Shown in pieces: positions 48,757 to 56,777 of a stretch of DNA of 64,000 nt. This stretch comes from a virus: positions 1 through 64,000 of the IMG/VR virus record IMGVR_UViG_3300010399_000033. One strand, written 5' to 3'. The notes under the pieces are model-generated. The model was not told the origin of the DNA, did no database searches, and saw only the letters and a list, made by a program, of their open reading frames with translations. How positions within the stretch are numbered: the stretch's first letter is position 1; each line of letters opens with the position of its first letter. The translations under genes were made by a program, and so were the position numbers.

Positions 48757-49231
48757 AACCACATGCCAGATCTGCGCGCGGCGGATCAAGGCCGCCAAGG
48801 GCGTGATTGCTCACCATGGGTACAAGCGGCCCGGTGGTGGATGGCAGACCGGCTCATGCTTCGGCGCACGGCACCTTCCCTACGAGGTTTCGTGCGACGT
48901 CATTCCGCTTGCGATCGCAAATACTGAGCGGCAGCGGGAAAGGACGGTCGCCGCGTTGGAAAAGCTGCGCACGTCGCCGCCGGATAGGATGTCATACATC
49001 AAAAGGGGGTATGACGCGAGCTACCGACAGACTCAAACTCTGGTCGAGGTCCCTCGACCGGATGGCTTCGATCCCAAGACCTGTCGGAATAACTTCATTT
49101 CCGGGTCTTATGTGGGCCTCTATCTTAGCGCCATCAAGGACGATGAATTCGCTATCCAGGACATGACCGCATTTTTGAAGTATCTCAATGAGCGCCTCGC
49201 CAACTGGAAACCGGTGAGGACTGGGGGCTGA
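48746..49231 (+). CDS. Zinc-binding phage hypothetical protein
   Basis: 161 residues from ATG 48746. CQICARRIKAAKGVIAHHGYKRPG with a later SCFGARHLPYE forms a CxxC...H...C zinc module recurrent in phage proteins next to amidoligase genes. C-terminal half helical (FAIQDMTAFLKYLNERLAN). Function unknown. Confidence 0.65.
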   Translation: MSDKTTCQICARRIKAAKGVIAHHGYKRPGGGWQTGSCFGARHLPYEVSCDVIPLAIANTERQRERTVAALEKLRTSPPDRMSYIKRGYDASYRQTQTLVEVPRPDGFDPKTCRNNFISGSYVGLYLSAIKDDEFAIQDMTAFLKYLNERLANWKPVRTGG

Positions 49232-49233
49232 CA

Positions 49234-50457
49234 ATGGCGAACACCACCCTTGGACGTACCTTCGGTGTCGAGATTGAGTGCGTCTCCAATCTGGCACGCA
49301 GCGAGTTGGCGCAACGCATCAGCCATGCCGGCGTCGACTGCCAATCAGAAAGCCTTTCGCATCACACGCGGGACTATTGGCGTGTGACCACTGACGGATC
49401 CGTGGGCGCGAGCGGAATAGAGATCGTATCTCCGGTGCTGAACTGGACGCGCGGGCCCGAGGAGATCATGCGAGTGTGCGAGGTGCTCCGCGCCGCCGGA
49501 TGCCGTGTCAATCCGCAGTGTGGACTGCATGTGCATGTCGGTGTTCGGCATCCGTCGACGTCGTGGTCCACTCCCATGGCAAAGCGGCTGCCGCTGGCAT
49601 ACGCGCGAGCAGAGCATGTGATCGACAAGTGGATGCCACCGTCTCGGCGCGGCGACAGCAACTACTACTGTCGCTCGCTGGCGCAGAGGCTGAAGCAGCA
49701 TAGGGTCCTGGAGGCGAACAGCCCTCGCGATGTCATTGTGGCGGCACGTATGATACACGACTACGCCAACCGCGGTAACCGGTATGTCAAGCTCAATATG
49801 ATACCGGTCTACGATTACGGCACTGTCGAGTTCCGGCAGCATAGCGGCACGCTCGACGACACGAAGGTGATCCAGTGGGCGAAGTTTTGCCTGCGCTTCG
49901 TGGACGCGGCGGCAAGCTACGTGCCGCCAGCGCAGACCGAGGCACCCGCGCCTGCAGCAGCTACTACGCAGACGCTGGCGGCTGGAACTACGCCGCGACG
50001 TCCACGTAGCGGCACCGCGCGTGCTGTCATATTCGACATGCTGACCCGTCCGGAGGGATGCACCACACGCGAGGTTCTCGACGCCACTGGGTGGCGACAG
50101 GTGTCGGTGCTTGGCACCGCTAACCAGATGGGCCTGACTGTCCGCACCGTGCGCGTGCGCGAGACTTACGGCGCGAGGACGCGCAGCGTTCTGCGGTTCT
50201 ATGCCGACTTGCTTGCGCCTATGTTCCAGGCCGCAGTGCAATCTACCCTGGAAATGGCTGTCGCTCCTCCGCTGCTGCCCATGACGTTCACGCAAGACGA
50301 GCTGTTTGAATACCTCGGAATGCCGGACGACGAGCGACTCTACTGGACAACACGAGCGCGGCGCCTGGCTACGATCGAGCAGGGAGCGTCAAACCCCTCG
50401 GCGGTTGGAATGACTGACGACAGTTACAGAGCATACGCACAGGAGGCGATGTCATGA
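49234..50457 (+). CDS. Amidoligase-family enzyme
   Basis: 407 residues. FGVEIECVSN gives the E-x-E metal/ATP site, then DGSVGASGIEIVSPVL, GLHVHVGVRHP (the conserved H-V-H), and VKLNMIPVYDYGTVEFRQHSGTLD with the second acidic/basic strand; these are the amidoligase (COOH-NH2 ligase, glutamine-synthetase-like) motifs. Residues 245-300 carry an Ala/Thr linker and a winged-helix-like region (EGCTTREVLDATGWRQVSVLG). It should form amide bonds between small metabolites or on proteins. Overlaps the GGCT gene by ATGA. Confidence 0.8.
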   Translation: MANTTLGRTFGVEIECVSNLARSELAQRISHAGVDCQSESLSHHTRDYWRVTTDGSVGASGIEIVSPVLNWTRGPEEIMRVCEVLRAAGCRVNPQCGLHVHVGVRHPSTSWSTPMAKRLPLAYARAEHVIDKWMPPSRRGDSNYYCRSLAQRLKQHRVLEANSPRDVIVAARMIHDYANRGNRYVKLNMIPVYDYGTVEFRQHSGTLDDTKVIQWAKFCLRFVDAAASYVPPAQTEAPAPAAATTQTLAAGTTPRRPRSGTARAVIFDMLTRPEGCTTREVLDATGWRQVSVLGTANQMGLTVRTVRVRETYGARTRSVLRFYADLLAPMFQAAVQSTLEMAVAPPLLPMTFTQDELFEYLGMPDDERLYWTTRARRLATIEQGASNPSAVGMTDDSYRAYAQEAMS

Positions 50458-51167
50458 GCAAGGTGATCATCCGGCGCGGCGCCAAGACAACCAGCAAAAC
50501 AAAGAAGCGTCCCACCACAGAGTTCAGGCGAACGTTGAACGCTCCTGCGGTGAAGCGGCCGAAGCCAACTATCCTGTATATGGCCTACGGATCCAACCTG
50601 CACATTCGCAGCATGATGCGGAGGTGCCCCGACGCCGAACCGATCGGGACACGCATGCTCAACAATGCGCGCCTGGTGTTCCGTGGCGTCGCGGATTTGG
50701 CATTCGAGCCTGACCACTTGGCGCCCGTGGCGCTGTGGAATATCTCGACACGCGATGAAGCATCGCTCGACGGATACGAGGGCGTGTCGGCTGGGATCTA
50801 TGGGCGCTACTGGATCCCGCTTGGCGGCGGATACCGCGGCCGCAGGGCGCTGGTCTATCTGATGCACGACACCGGGATCTTCCCGCCGTCTGCACACTAC
50901 GTGTCAACGATCCGCGATGGATACCGCAACTTCCGTCTGGATCAAAGCTTTCTGGACGAGGCGATCGCGCACAGCTATGACCAAAAGACCCCAACGACTC
51001 ACACACGAGATCGACGCGGGCGGCAGCGCGCACTGCGCCAACCGCTGGTCGAGATGCCGGAGGAGGTCGCGCTGGCGCGGTTGGACAGTGTCCAGCTGTT
51101 CCAGCAGACGCAGAAGTTCCCGTTCCAACTGACGTATGATGCTGCAGTCGAGATCATAGAGGAGTGA
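50454..51167 (+). CDS. Gamma-glutamylcyclotransferase-like protein
   Basis: 237 residues. After a basic N-terminus (IIRRGAKTTSKTKKR) comes YMAYGSNLHIRSM (the YGSN loop), then ALWNISTRDEASLDGYEGVSAGIYGRYWI, which contains the catalytic Glu of the D..EG..GR pattern. It is expected to cleave gamma-glutamyl-type amides, that is, to reverse or trim the product of the amidoligase encoded just upstream. Phage amidoligase/GGCT pairs are known from comparative genomics; the substrate is not known. Confidence 0.8.
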   Translation: MSKVIIRRGAKTTSKTKKRPTTEFRRTLNAPAVKRPKPTILYMAYGSNLHIRSMMRRCPDAEPIGTRMLNNARLVFRGVADLAFEPDHLAPVALWNISTRDEASLDGYEGVSAGIYGRYWIPLGGGYRGRRALVYLMHDTGIFPPSAHYVSTIRDGYRNFRLDQSFLDEAIAHSYDQKTPTTHTRDRRGRQRALRQPLVEMPEEVALARLDSVQLFQQTQKFPFQLTYDAAVEIIEE

Positions 51168-51172
51168 CGTCC

Positions 51173-51499
51173 ATGTCCGATCGAACCAAAAGGATGACCG
51201 AGCCGCCCCCGTGCATGCTGCCTGACGGCACGCTGAACGTGGTGGATCCGCTCGACGTCGCAATACACATGTGCGAGAACTGGGAAAAGCAGCGCCGCAC
51301 AACCAAGAAGGAGAAAGTCATGGATCCGAATGCATGCCTTCTGCAGCTGCTGCAGGCAATCGAGGCGCGTAGGTGGGGCGAGGCGCGTGAGTCTCTTTCC
51401 CACATGGAGCAGTGGATCCAGAACGGCGGGTTTCAGGGGGCTGGCATCGCTGCAGCATCAGCCGCAGTCTATAAAGTGATTTGGGATAAGAAAGGATGA
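51173..51499 (+). CDS. Two-part small protein with internal start
   Basis: 108 residues from ATG 51173. From ATG 51320, behind a strong AAGGAG site, the second part MDPNACLLQLLQAIEARRWGEARESL matches a separate short family of phage proteins. The first 49 residues are polar. The gene may give two products. Unknown. Confidence 0.55.
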   Translation: MSDRTKRMTEPPPCMLPDGTLNVVDPLDVAIHMCENWEKQRRTTKKEKVMDPNACLLQLLQAIEARRWGEARESLSHMEQWIQNGGFQGAGIAAASAAVYKVIWDKKG

Positions 51500-51502
51500 C
51501 TT

Positions 51503-51811
51503 ATGTCGGAGGAACGACAGAAGGTGCTGAACCGGGCGCGGCGTGTGCTGGCGCTGATTGAAGCGAACGCAAAACAAGCCACGCCGGGCCCGTGGGATAT
51601 CAGCCATGGGCACGTCTTCAAAGGCGAGGAAAAGAATGGAAAGTGGCATGCGTATGACATCGCGTGTCAGCCATGGGAGCGCAGCCAGTGCGTTTACGGC
51701 GTGAACCCGGACAACAAGCGCGACCGCAATGTGCGGCACATCGCGACCTGTCATCCCAAGGCCATGCAGCAGTTGGGTCGACGATCTGCGCGAGCTGCTG
51801 CCCCGAACTGA
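51503..51811 (+). CDS. Ead/Ea22-like small protein with frame-disrupted C-terminus
   Basis: 102 residues as read. N-terminus RARRVLALIEANAKQATPGPWDISHG and RNVRHIATCHPKAM fit short Ead/Ea22-like phage proteins that end with an 'L.D.L..L' helix. Here the last 20 residues turn into GRRSARAAAPN. Dropping one G from GGG near 51776 gives QQLVDDLRELL, and dropping one C from CCCC near 51805 gives PELKLEEKKS with a stop in the next gene's ATGA. The natural protein is therefore probably longer. Confidence 0.65.
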   Translation: MSEERQKVLNRARRVLALIEANAKQATPGPWDISHGHVFKGEEKNGKWHAYDIACQPWERSQCVYGVNPDNKRDRNVRHIATCHPKAMQQLGRRSARAAAPN

Positions 51812-51830
51812 AACTGGAGGAAAAGAAGTC

Positions 51831-52142
51831 ATGAGCCGATTGTTTGGATGGAGCCTGCCACCGGGGTGCTCGACGCTCCCCGGCGAGGAGGACGAGGGCC
51901 CCTGCGACGTCTGCAAGAAGGCTGTCGACGATTGCATCTGCGATGAGTGTCCGACGTGCGAGGCACAGGGCGATCCGAAGTGTTTTCGCGAGCATGGTCT
52001 GCGCCTGACGCGCGAGCAAGTGGTGTCCCGTCTTGAGGCCGAGGCGTACGAACTGCAGGAACGCCTTGACGGCGTTCGGGCGGAGGCAAGCCGTGTGCGT
52101 AATGGCGGAGAGTTCCTCGACTGGCTTCCGCGGTCGGGGTGA
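51831..52142 (+). CDS. Cys-rich zinc protein
   Basis: 103 residues from ATG 51831 (GGAGGAAAAG upstream). LPPGCSTLPGEEDEGPCDVC, CICDECPTCEAQGDPKCFREHGL hold eight Cys in a compact pattern common in small phage proteins. Helical tail. Possible zinc-binding adaptor. Confidence 0.7.
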   Translation: MSRLFGWSLPPGCSTLPGEEDEGPCDVCKKAVDDCICDECPTCEAQGDPKCFREHGLRLTREQVVSRLEAEAYELQERLDGVRAEASRVRNGGEFLDWLPRSG

Positions 52143-52145
52143 GTC

Positions 52146-52391
52146 ATGCGGTTCGTGTGCAAGGGACTGCGTACGGTCCGAGCGGGACCGAGTGTCCGCA
52201 ACGCAGATGACGCCGGCCGGGTGTTCGCTCACCGGCTGGCGTCCAAGATGTTCGGACGCCATGCGCGCTGCCTGTCGATTTCACGGGTGCGGGGAATGCG
52301 CCCCGCCACTTACATGGTGGAGATCGGAAACAGCCGAATGCGCGCGACCGAGATCATTCGCGTCGAGGTGCGATACGGGAGGGAAGAATGA
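52146..52391 (+). CDS. Small basic hypothetical protein
   Basis: 81 residues, Arg-rich: LRTVRAGPSVRNADDAGRVFAHRL, MVEIGNSRMRATEIIRVEVRYG. Overlaps the next gene by ATGA. Unknown. Confidence 0.6.
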   Translation: MRFVCKGLRTVRAGPSVRNADDAGRVFAHRLASKMFGRHARCLSISRVRGMRPATYMVEIGNSRMRATEIIRVEVRYGREE

Positions 52392-52672
52392 AAGTCTATG
52401 AGATGATGAACCTGGACGGAGTGAACGCCTGCATGGTGGCTGCGAAAAATCTGAAAGAAGCGGCCGAGCTTATGGACATTACGCCGTATCAAATGCGCCG
52501 CATGGGCTGGAGGTACGCGTCAGACGCCACCACTGATCAGAGCACGCTTGACGCCGCGTCCACTGCTCTGGCCAAGCCAGGTGTGCGCTTGTATCGACCG
52601 GTCACGCCCCGCGCCGAACCGTGGCGCGAGGAGCGCTACTTGCGCGAGGAGCTGTATCGCCGTCCAAGATAG
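52388..52672 (+). CDS. Small hypothetical protein, convergent with helicase
   Basis: 94 residues. Start KVYEMMNLDGVNACMVAAKNLKEAAELM and DITPYQMRRMGW resemble short phage proteins with an HTH-like half. Its last 71 bases overlap the 3' end of the leftward helicase gene. Confidence 0.6.
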   Translation: MKVYEMMNLDGVNACMVAAKNLKEAAELMDITPYQMRRMGWRYASDATTDQSTLDAASTALAKPGVRLYRPVTPRAEPWREERYLREELYRRPR

Positions 52673-54194
52673 CGTGCATCTGCTCCTGGCCCTCGCGCAC
52701 GAACTCCAGCACCTTCTCGTCATTGGTGTCCTCGGTGACCAAGTCGTACAAGAACACGTGCTCATGTGCGGAGCCCTGCCGCCGGATGCGGCCTTCGCAC
52801 TGCGCACGGACCGTGCTCGACACCGGCGACTCATAGAAGAAACCGTACTTCGCAATCTGGATGTTCAGGCCGGCGCCGAACAAGTTCTGCAGCAGCATGA
52901 CCCGGCGCCGATCGTCGTTGACAAAGGACAGCAGCTCCTGATCGCTGCGTTTCGCCCTTCCCGCCAGATGGCTATATCCGATCTTCAGTCGTTTGAGCTG
53001 CTCGGCGATCCGCGCCGCGGACCAGGTGAACTCGTAGAAGATTACACACTTGTGCTCGTCGACGACGCCCTCCACCAGCGACATCAGCATTTCAAGCTTC
53101 GGGTTCTCGTCGAAGGCAAACTGCGCTCGCGTCCCCGTATCGTCGTCGCTGTAGCCGACAAATCCGGACGAGATCTGCCGCAGGCGTAGGAACGCGTTCT
53201 TGCTCTCCTGAATACTGCCGCGCCCGTTCTTCCACAGCTCCCAGGCGCGTTTGTAATGCGTCTGCGCATCGGTCGGCAGCTGGATGTATTTCTTGATCAT
53301 GCTGCATGCCGGAAGATCGGCTTCGTTGGCGCGGATGCGGATGGACCGGTGATTCAGGACCCGGCGCAGTTCCGGCATCATCTGCTTTCGGAAATTGTAC
53401 TCGCGTCCGCCCCAATAGTTGTCCTTGGCTGAGAAGAACACGTCGCGGAAGAACCCGAGCGTCTTGCCCAAAGTCTCGCCGTTGTCGACCAGGAACATCT
53501 GCGACCACACCCGCTCGACGTTTCGACCGAACGGCGTTCCTGACAGAGCGAAGACCAATTGCGCGGTCTGGCCCAGCTTGCGGCTGATGCGGAAGGGAAG
53601 CGTCTTCTTGTTGGCGCAGTTCTGCGACTCGTCGATCACCAGCCCGGACGTCAGTCGAGAAAGCTTAGTGATCTTGCCGCGCTTCGGAACCACACGCAGC
53701 TTCTTGCTCTTGCTTTTGCCCTTTCGTCCGTCGCGGCCGAGGTCGCCCACCAGCCGCGCCATGCCGCCGTAAGTCTCAATCATCAGGAGCGCATCATCGC
53801 CGTGCTCCTCGATCTGTGCCCACTTGTCGCGAGACGAGCCGCGAAGCACCAGGTATGGCAGGTGAGGCATGTGCTTCTCGATCTCACGCTGCCACTCGGC
53901 CTTGTTTGGCTTGCGCGGGACGAGCACGATCACTGGGATGCGCAGATGGTTGACTAGCGCCAGCATGACGAAAGTTTTGCCCGTTCCCGTCGCCGCCCAT
54001 AGGGCGAACCGGCGTGTGCGCAGGCAGATGAGGAACATGACCTTCTGGTGCCGGCGCATGCGGCGCCACACATCGGGGTCGACCTTATGCTTTCGCGCCA
54101 GCCGGTCGAGCTGGACGGCGCTGAGTCGCTGGTAGACTCGCCAGTCGTCGCGCTCCTTCTCCAGGAACGCGCGGATGATGCGCTCTGGTGTCAT
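52602..54194 (-). CDS. SNF2/UvsW-type DNA helicase
   Basis: 530 residues from ATG 54194. Superfamily-2 motifs in order: I GTGKTFV, Ia IVLVPRKPNKAEW, II LVIDESQN, III FALSGTPFG, then second-core motifs FYEFTW, MLLQNLFGAGLNIQ and VI RAQCEGRIRRQGS. The motif VI with Q..GR.RQG is of the SNF2 type. It may remodel recombination intermediates or replication forks, as T4 UvsW does. Start is fixed by TGATG overlap with an upstream micro-gene. Confidence 0.8.
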   Translation of the reverse strand: MTPERIIRAFLEKERDDWRVYQRLSAVQLDRLARKHKVDPDVWRRMRRHQKVMFLICLRTRRFALWAATGTGKTFVMLALVNHLRIPVIVLVPRKPNKAEWQREIEKHMPHLPYLVLRGSSRDKWAQIEEHGDDALLMIETYGGMARLVGDLGRDGRKGKSKSKKLRVVPKRGKITKLSRLTSGLVIDESQNCANKKTLPFRISRKLGQTAQLVFALSGTPFGRNVERVWSQMFLVDNGETLGKTLGFFRDVFFSAKDNYWGGREYNFRKQMMPELRRVLNHRSIRIRANEADLPACSMIKKYIQLPTDAQTHYKRAWELWKNGRGSIQESKNAFLRLRQISSGFVGYSDDDTGTRAQFAFDENPKLEMLMSLVEGVVDEHKCVIFYEFTWSAARIAEQLKRLKIGYSHLAGRAKRSDQELLSFVNDDRRRVMLLQNLFGAGLNIQIAKYGFFYESPVSSTVRAQCEGRIRRQGSAHEHVFLYDLVTEDTNDEKVLEFVREGQEQMHAILDGDTAPRASSAPRATVRRGA

Positions 54195-54328
54195 CAGTGA
54201 TGCGTCGCCACGCTGGCGACGGGGCCTTCCAGCGCCTCGCATATGAGCACCAAGGGCCCGCCGCGGTGTGTCCGGATGGTGATCGGCCTTTTGGTCTCTG
54301 TGATCGCAACTCTGATCGGATTCCTCAT
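54194..54328 (-). CDS. 44-residue micro-gene upstream of helicase
   Basis: TGATG overlap with the helicase and ATGA with the gene before it. VAITETKRPITIRTHRGGPLVLICEA: two beta strands. Unknown. Confidence 0.5.
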   Translation of the reverse strand: MRNPIRVAITETKRPITIRTHRGGPLVLICEALEGPVASVATHH

Positions 54329-54501
54329 TTCGCGCTCCACCAGGCATGCACCTGCTCGGTAATCAGGTGCCCGCGCAGACCAAGAGCATGCAGCTTGGCG
54401 CGGAAGACATGGAGCGAAATCTCCCGCGCGTTGAACTGCCGACCGGCTTCGGCAATCCGCGCCTCGATGATCTCCCGCCGCTCCGGATCATCGCGGTTCA
54501 C
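54325..54501 (-). CDS. 58-residue micro-gene (GTG start)
   Basis: GTG 54501 in GTGA overlap, end in ATGA overlap. Helical: NRDDPERREIIEARIAEAGR, HVFRAKLHALGLRGHLITEQVHAWW. The later part resembles a short protein that grasps another helix. Unknown. Confidence 0.5.
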   Translation of the reverse strand: MNRDDPERREIIEARIAEAGRQFNAREISLHVFRAKLHALGLRGHLITEQVHAWWSAK

Positions 54502-54665
54502 TGACGTTTTCCTGACTTCTTTGCGCCTAAGCGTTCAAGCCACACACCGAACTGGAACCCACCCATCGCGGCCTGCAGCGCGATCATCCATGGCTCACTC
54601 AGCACAGTTGCAGCTAGGATTATCAGAGCTGTAGCAATGACTAGGCGGATGCGTTCATGGTTCAT
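54498..54665 (-). CDS. 55-residue membrane micro-protein
   Basis: ATGA overlap with thyX stop. Two hydrophobic spans (IRLVIATALIILAATVL and IALQAAMGGFQFGVWL) and a basic end. Confidence 0.55.
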   Translation of the reverse strand: MNHERIRLVIATALIILAATVLSEPWMIALQAAMGGFQFGVWLERLGAKKSGKRQ

Positions 54666-55576
54666 TGGCACTCACCGGGCAGCGACTTGCGAAATTGGCG
54701 CCAGCCGCGGAGGTTGCCGTGAAGGTGCGGGCACTCCCAGGCGGTTCTGGTGCAGGCCGCGTCGACCCACACCTGCGTGTCAGGCGTCGCCTGATGCTCG
54801 CACGGTGAGGCGTGGAGCGGGACGGAGGCCACCAGCCGGTCGTAGAGCGCGAGGTCCTGCTCGACCGTCGGCACCTTGCCGTCCTGGGTCAGGTATGAGA
54901 CGCGAGCACAGCGCGCCACCGACACCTTGATGACCTGCTCCAGGTTCATGGGGACCTCGTCGGCACCGCTCTCGTGCTGGCGGGGTGTCACATAGGGCAG
55001 ATGCCACTCGCCGGGCTGCAGCACCCGCGGGGTTGCGCCAGCGATCGCGTCCCGCACAGCCTCGGCGAGCGCACGCATCTCTGGCTGCGCGTCGGGATGG
55101 CAGCGCAGCGCGAAGAAGTTGGACCACTCGGTCGCGGTCACGACCACGTTGATGTGCAGCCACGGTTCCAGCAGGCGGTTGACGATCTGCTTGTGATATT
55201 TGGCCTTGGCGAAAGCCCCCGCCGCATCGACCATCTGATCTCGCGCACGCAGCCACGCGTGCAAACGATCGCAGACCATGTGAGTGCGGTCATCACGGTC
55301 GGACATCGGCATCAGCACCGGCTCGTCGCACTCCTCCCGCGCCTGCATGCCGGGCTGGTTCTTGCCCCAGTGCATTGGGATGACCGGGTCGTCCAGCACG
55401 TCCTGGATCATGCGTTCGACCGGGATCGCGCGGGACGACGAGGCGTTGCGCGAAAATACGCGGTGCGTCATCAGCTCGCCGTGGATGAGCTTGGGGTAGC
55501 GGAGCTGCAGAGTGTAGAGCGGCGGGCCGCCGTGCGGGTGGGCGGATGCCGCGATGATCTTTGCCGTGATGGTCAT
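54662..55576 (-). CDS. thyX: FAD-dependent thymidylate synthase ThyX
   Basis: 304 residues. The ThyX motif is present as THRVFSRNASSSRAIP (family form RHRxxSxNxxSxR; the first Arg is Thr here), followed by IPMHWGKNQPGMQA and a C-terminal ATEWSNFFALRCHPDAQPEMRALAEA which binds FAD/dUMP. It converts dUMP to dTMP with methylenetetrahydrofolate and supplies thymine for phage DNA. A link with the UDG-polymerase fusion (uracil handling) is inferred. Confidence 0.85.
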   Translation of the reverse strand: MTITAKIIAASAHPHGGPPLYTLQLRYPKLIHGELMTHRVFSRNASSSRAIPVERMIQDVLDDPVIPMHWGKNQPGMQAREECDEPVLMPMSDRDDRTHMVCDRLHAWLRARDQMVDAAGAFAKAKYHKQIVNRLLEPWLHINVVVTATEWSNFFALRCHPDAQPEMRALAEAVRDAIAGATPRVLQPGEWHLPYVTPRQHESGADEVPMNLEQVIKVSVARCARVSYLTQDGKVPTVEQDLALYDRLVASVPLHASPCEHQATPDTQVWVDAACTRTAWECPHLHGNLRGWRQFRKSLPGECQ

Positions 55577-55920
55577 GTGTTCCGTCTCCTACTTATTACC
55601 AAACAAAGATGCTGAATGCCGATTAGAGTGAACCCCCAACGCGGCGCGAGCGATAGCATTAGCAAGAACAACAGCCATGCCGGCACCTGTACGATCTCCG
55701 TCCACATGTAAGTTTCCCCGAACAGCACAGCGAAGGCGCTGACTATAACTGCCCCCACGCACAAGGTAGCTAGCAGTTCTTTGTTATTGGCAGCCTCTAT
55801 TAGTATCCCGCCGAGCCACCAAACAGGGAACGCGAGCAGGCCAAATTCGCTAGGGATCAGCCCGGCGAGGATTAGCGTGACCGCCAGGATCGGGAAACCG
55901 ATCAGCCATCCGACGTACAT
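55573..55920 (-). CDS. Integral membrane protein
   Basis: 115 residues from ATG 55920. Four hydrophobic spans (IGFPILAVTLILAG, LLAFPVWWLGGILIEA, LCVGAVIVSAFAVLF, VPAWLLFLLMLSLA). Overlaps thyX by ATGA. Unknown. Confidence 0.6.
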   Translation of the reverse strand: MYVGWLIGFPILAVTLILAGLIPSEFGLLAFPVWWLGGILIEAANNKELLATLCVGAVIVSAFAVLFGETYMWTEIVQVPAWLLFLLMLSLAPRWGFTLIGIQHLCLVISRRRNT

Positions 55921-56321
55921 GGGTTTACCCCTAGGTTTTGCCGACGTTCGTAGTCGGCGTAGTAGTTGAGATACCACTGCGCCTTGGCAATGTCCTCGCT
56001 CCCGCCCTTCTTCTTGGCGCGGGCAAGGTATTTGTGGATGTTGAACTTGAGCGCGCCGCGGAATTCTTCGGGCGTCAGCCATGCTTCCAATACCTTGATG
56101 ACCTCGTACGGGTTGTCTGCACCGCCGTAGTGGTCAGGATGGTTCACAGCTTCCTCGGAAGTGCCGCCTTCGAGCAACTCGACGGTCAGGTCGATCTTTG
56201 ACGGATCTGTGCAATCAAGCCCTTCCAGAATTATTTCGCGCATCTCATATGCCACGTTCTCGTCACCTACTTCGGTGAAGCAGAACTGCGGCAGTGTGAC
56301 ACGAAATGAATGGCTGGTCAT
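55902..56321 (-). CDS. DUF3310 protein
   Basis: 139 residues. NHPDHYGG...YEVIKVLEAW, then FRGALKFNIHKYLARAKKKGG with DIAKAQWYLNYY is the DUF3310 domain (residues 60-125), widespread in phages and sometimes fused to nucleotide-metabolism enzymes. Overlaps the membrane protein gene by 19 bases. Neighbour of thyX. Confidence 0.82.
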   Translation of the reverse strand: MTSHSFRVTLPQFCFTEVGDENVAYEMREIILEGLDCTDPSKIDLTVELLEGGTSEEAVNHPDHYGGADNPYEVIKVLEAWLTPEEFRGALKFNIHKYLARAKKKGGSEDIAKAQWYLNYYADYERRQNLGVNPCTSDG

Positions 56322-56773
56322 GAAGTAGCATCCTTCTGTCGGCGACGGATCTCGCTCTCGGCTAGCCTAGACAGCTCGTGGGTCAATGTAGGCCCACCCG
56401 CTGCCACCAGCATGTCGCACGCGCGACATTCTTGCAAAGTCAGATTCGGTCGACGCGCACCAAAGTGTTTGAGGTAGTACGCGAACATGATCTGCGCGGC
56501 GGCATAGTCGACGCCATGATCGTGAACGAAGTGCATAACCGGGAAAGCTCCAGTGCGCTGCGCCACATCGGATTTGTGCAAGGCATTGTAGACAGCCTCG
56601 GCTTCGCTGCGGTGCTCGGGCGTATGCTTGGCAACGTCCGCCTCGAACCTTTCCACTGAATACCCGGGACGTCCGGGTTCTCCGATCTTGATGCCCAATC
56701 GATCGAGACTGGCGTGCATGGCGTGCCGCGACAACGCCTCGGCGATCAGAGCGATGGTCTCGTCCTTCGACAT
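56318..56773 (-). CDS. Hypothetical protein
   Basis: 151 residues from ATG 56773, just past the helicase stop. Mostly helical: MSKDETIALIAEALSRHAMHA, HTPEHRSEAEAVYNAL, DYAAAQIMFAYYLKHFG. ATGA overlap at the end. Unknown. Confidence 0.55.
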   Translation of the reverse strand: MSKDETIALIAEALSRHAMHASLDRLGIKIGEPGRPGYSVERFEADVAKHTPEHRSEAEAVYNALHKSDVAQRTGAFPVMHFVHDHGVDYAAAQIMFAYYLKHFGARRPNLTLQECRACDMLVAAGGPTLTHELSRLAESEIRRRQKDATS

Positions 56774-56777
56774 CGGA

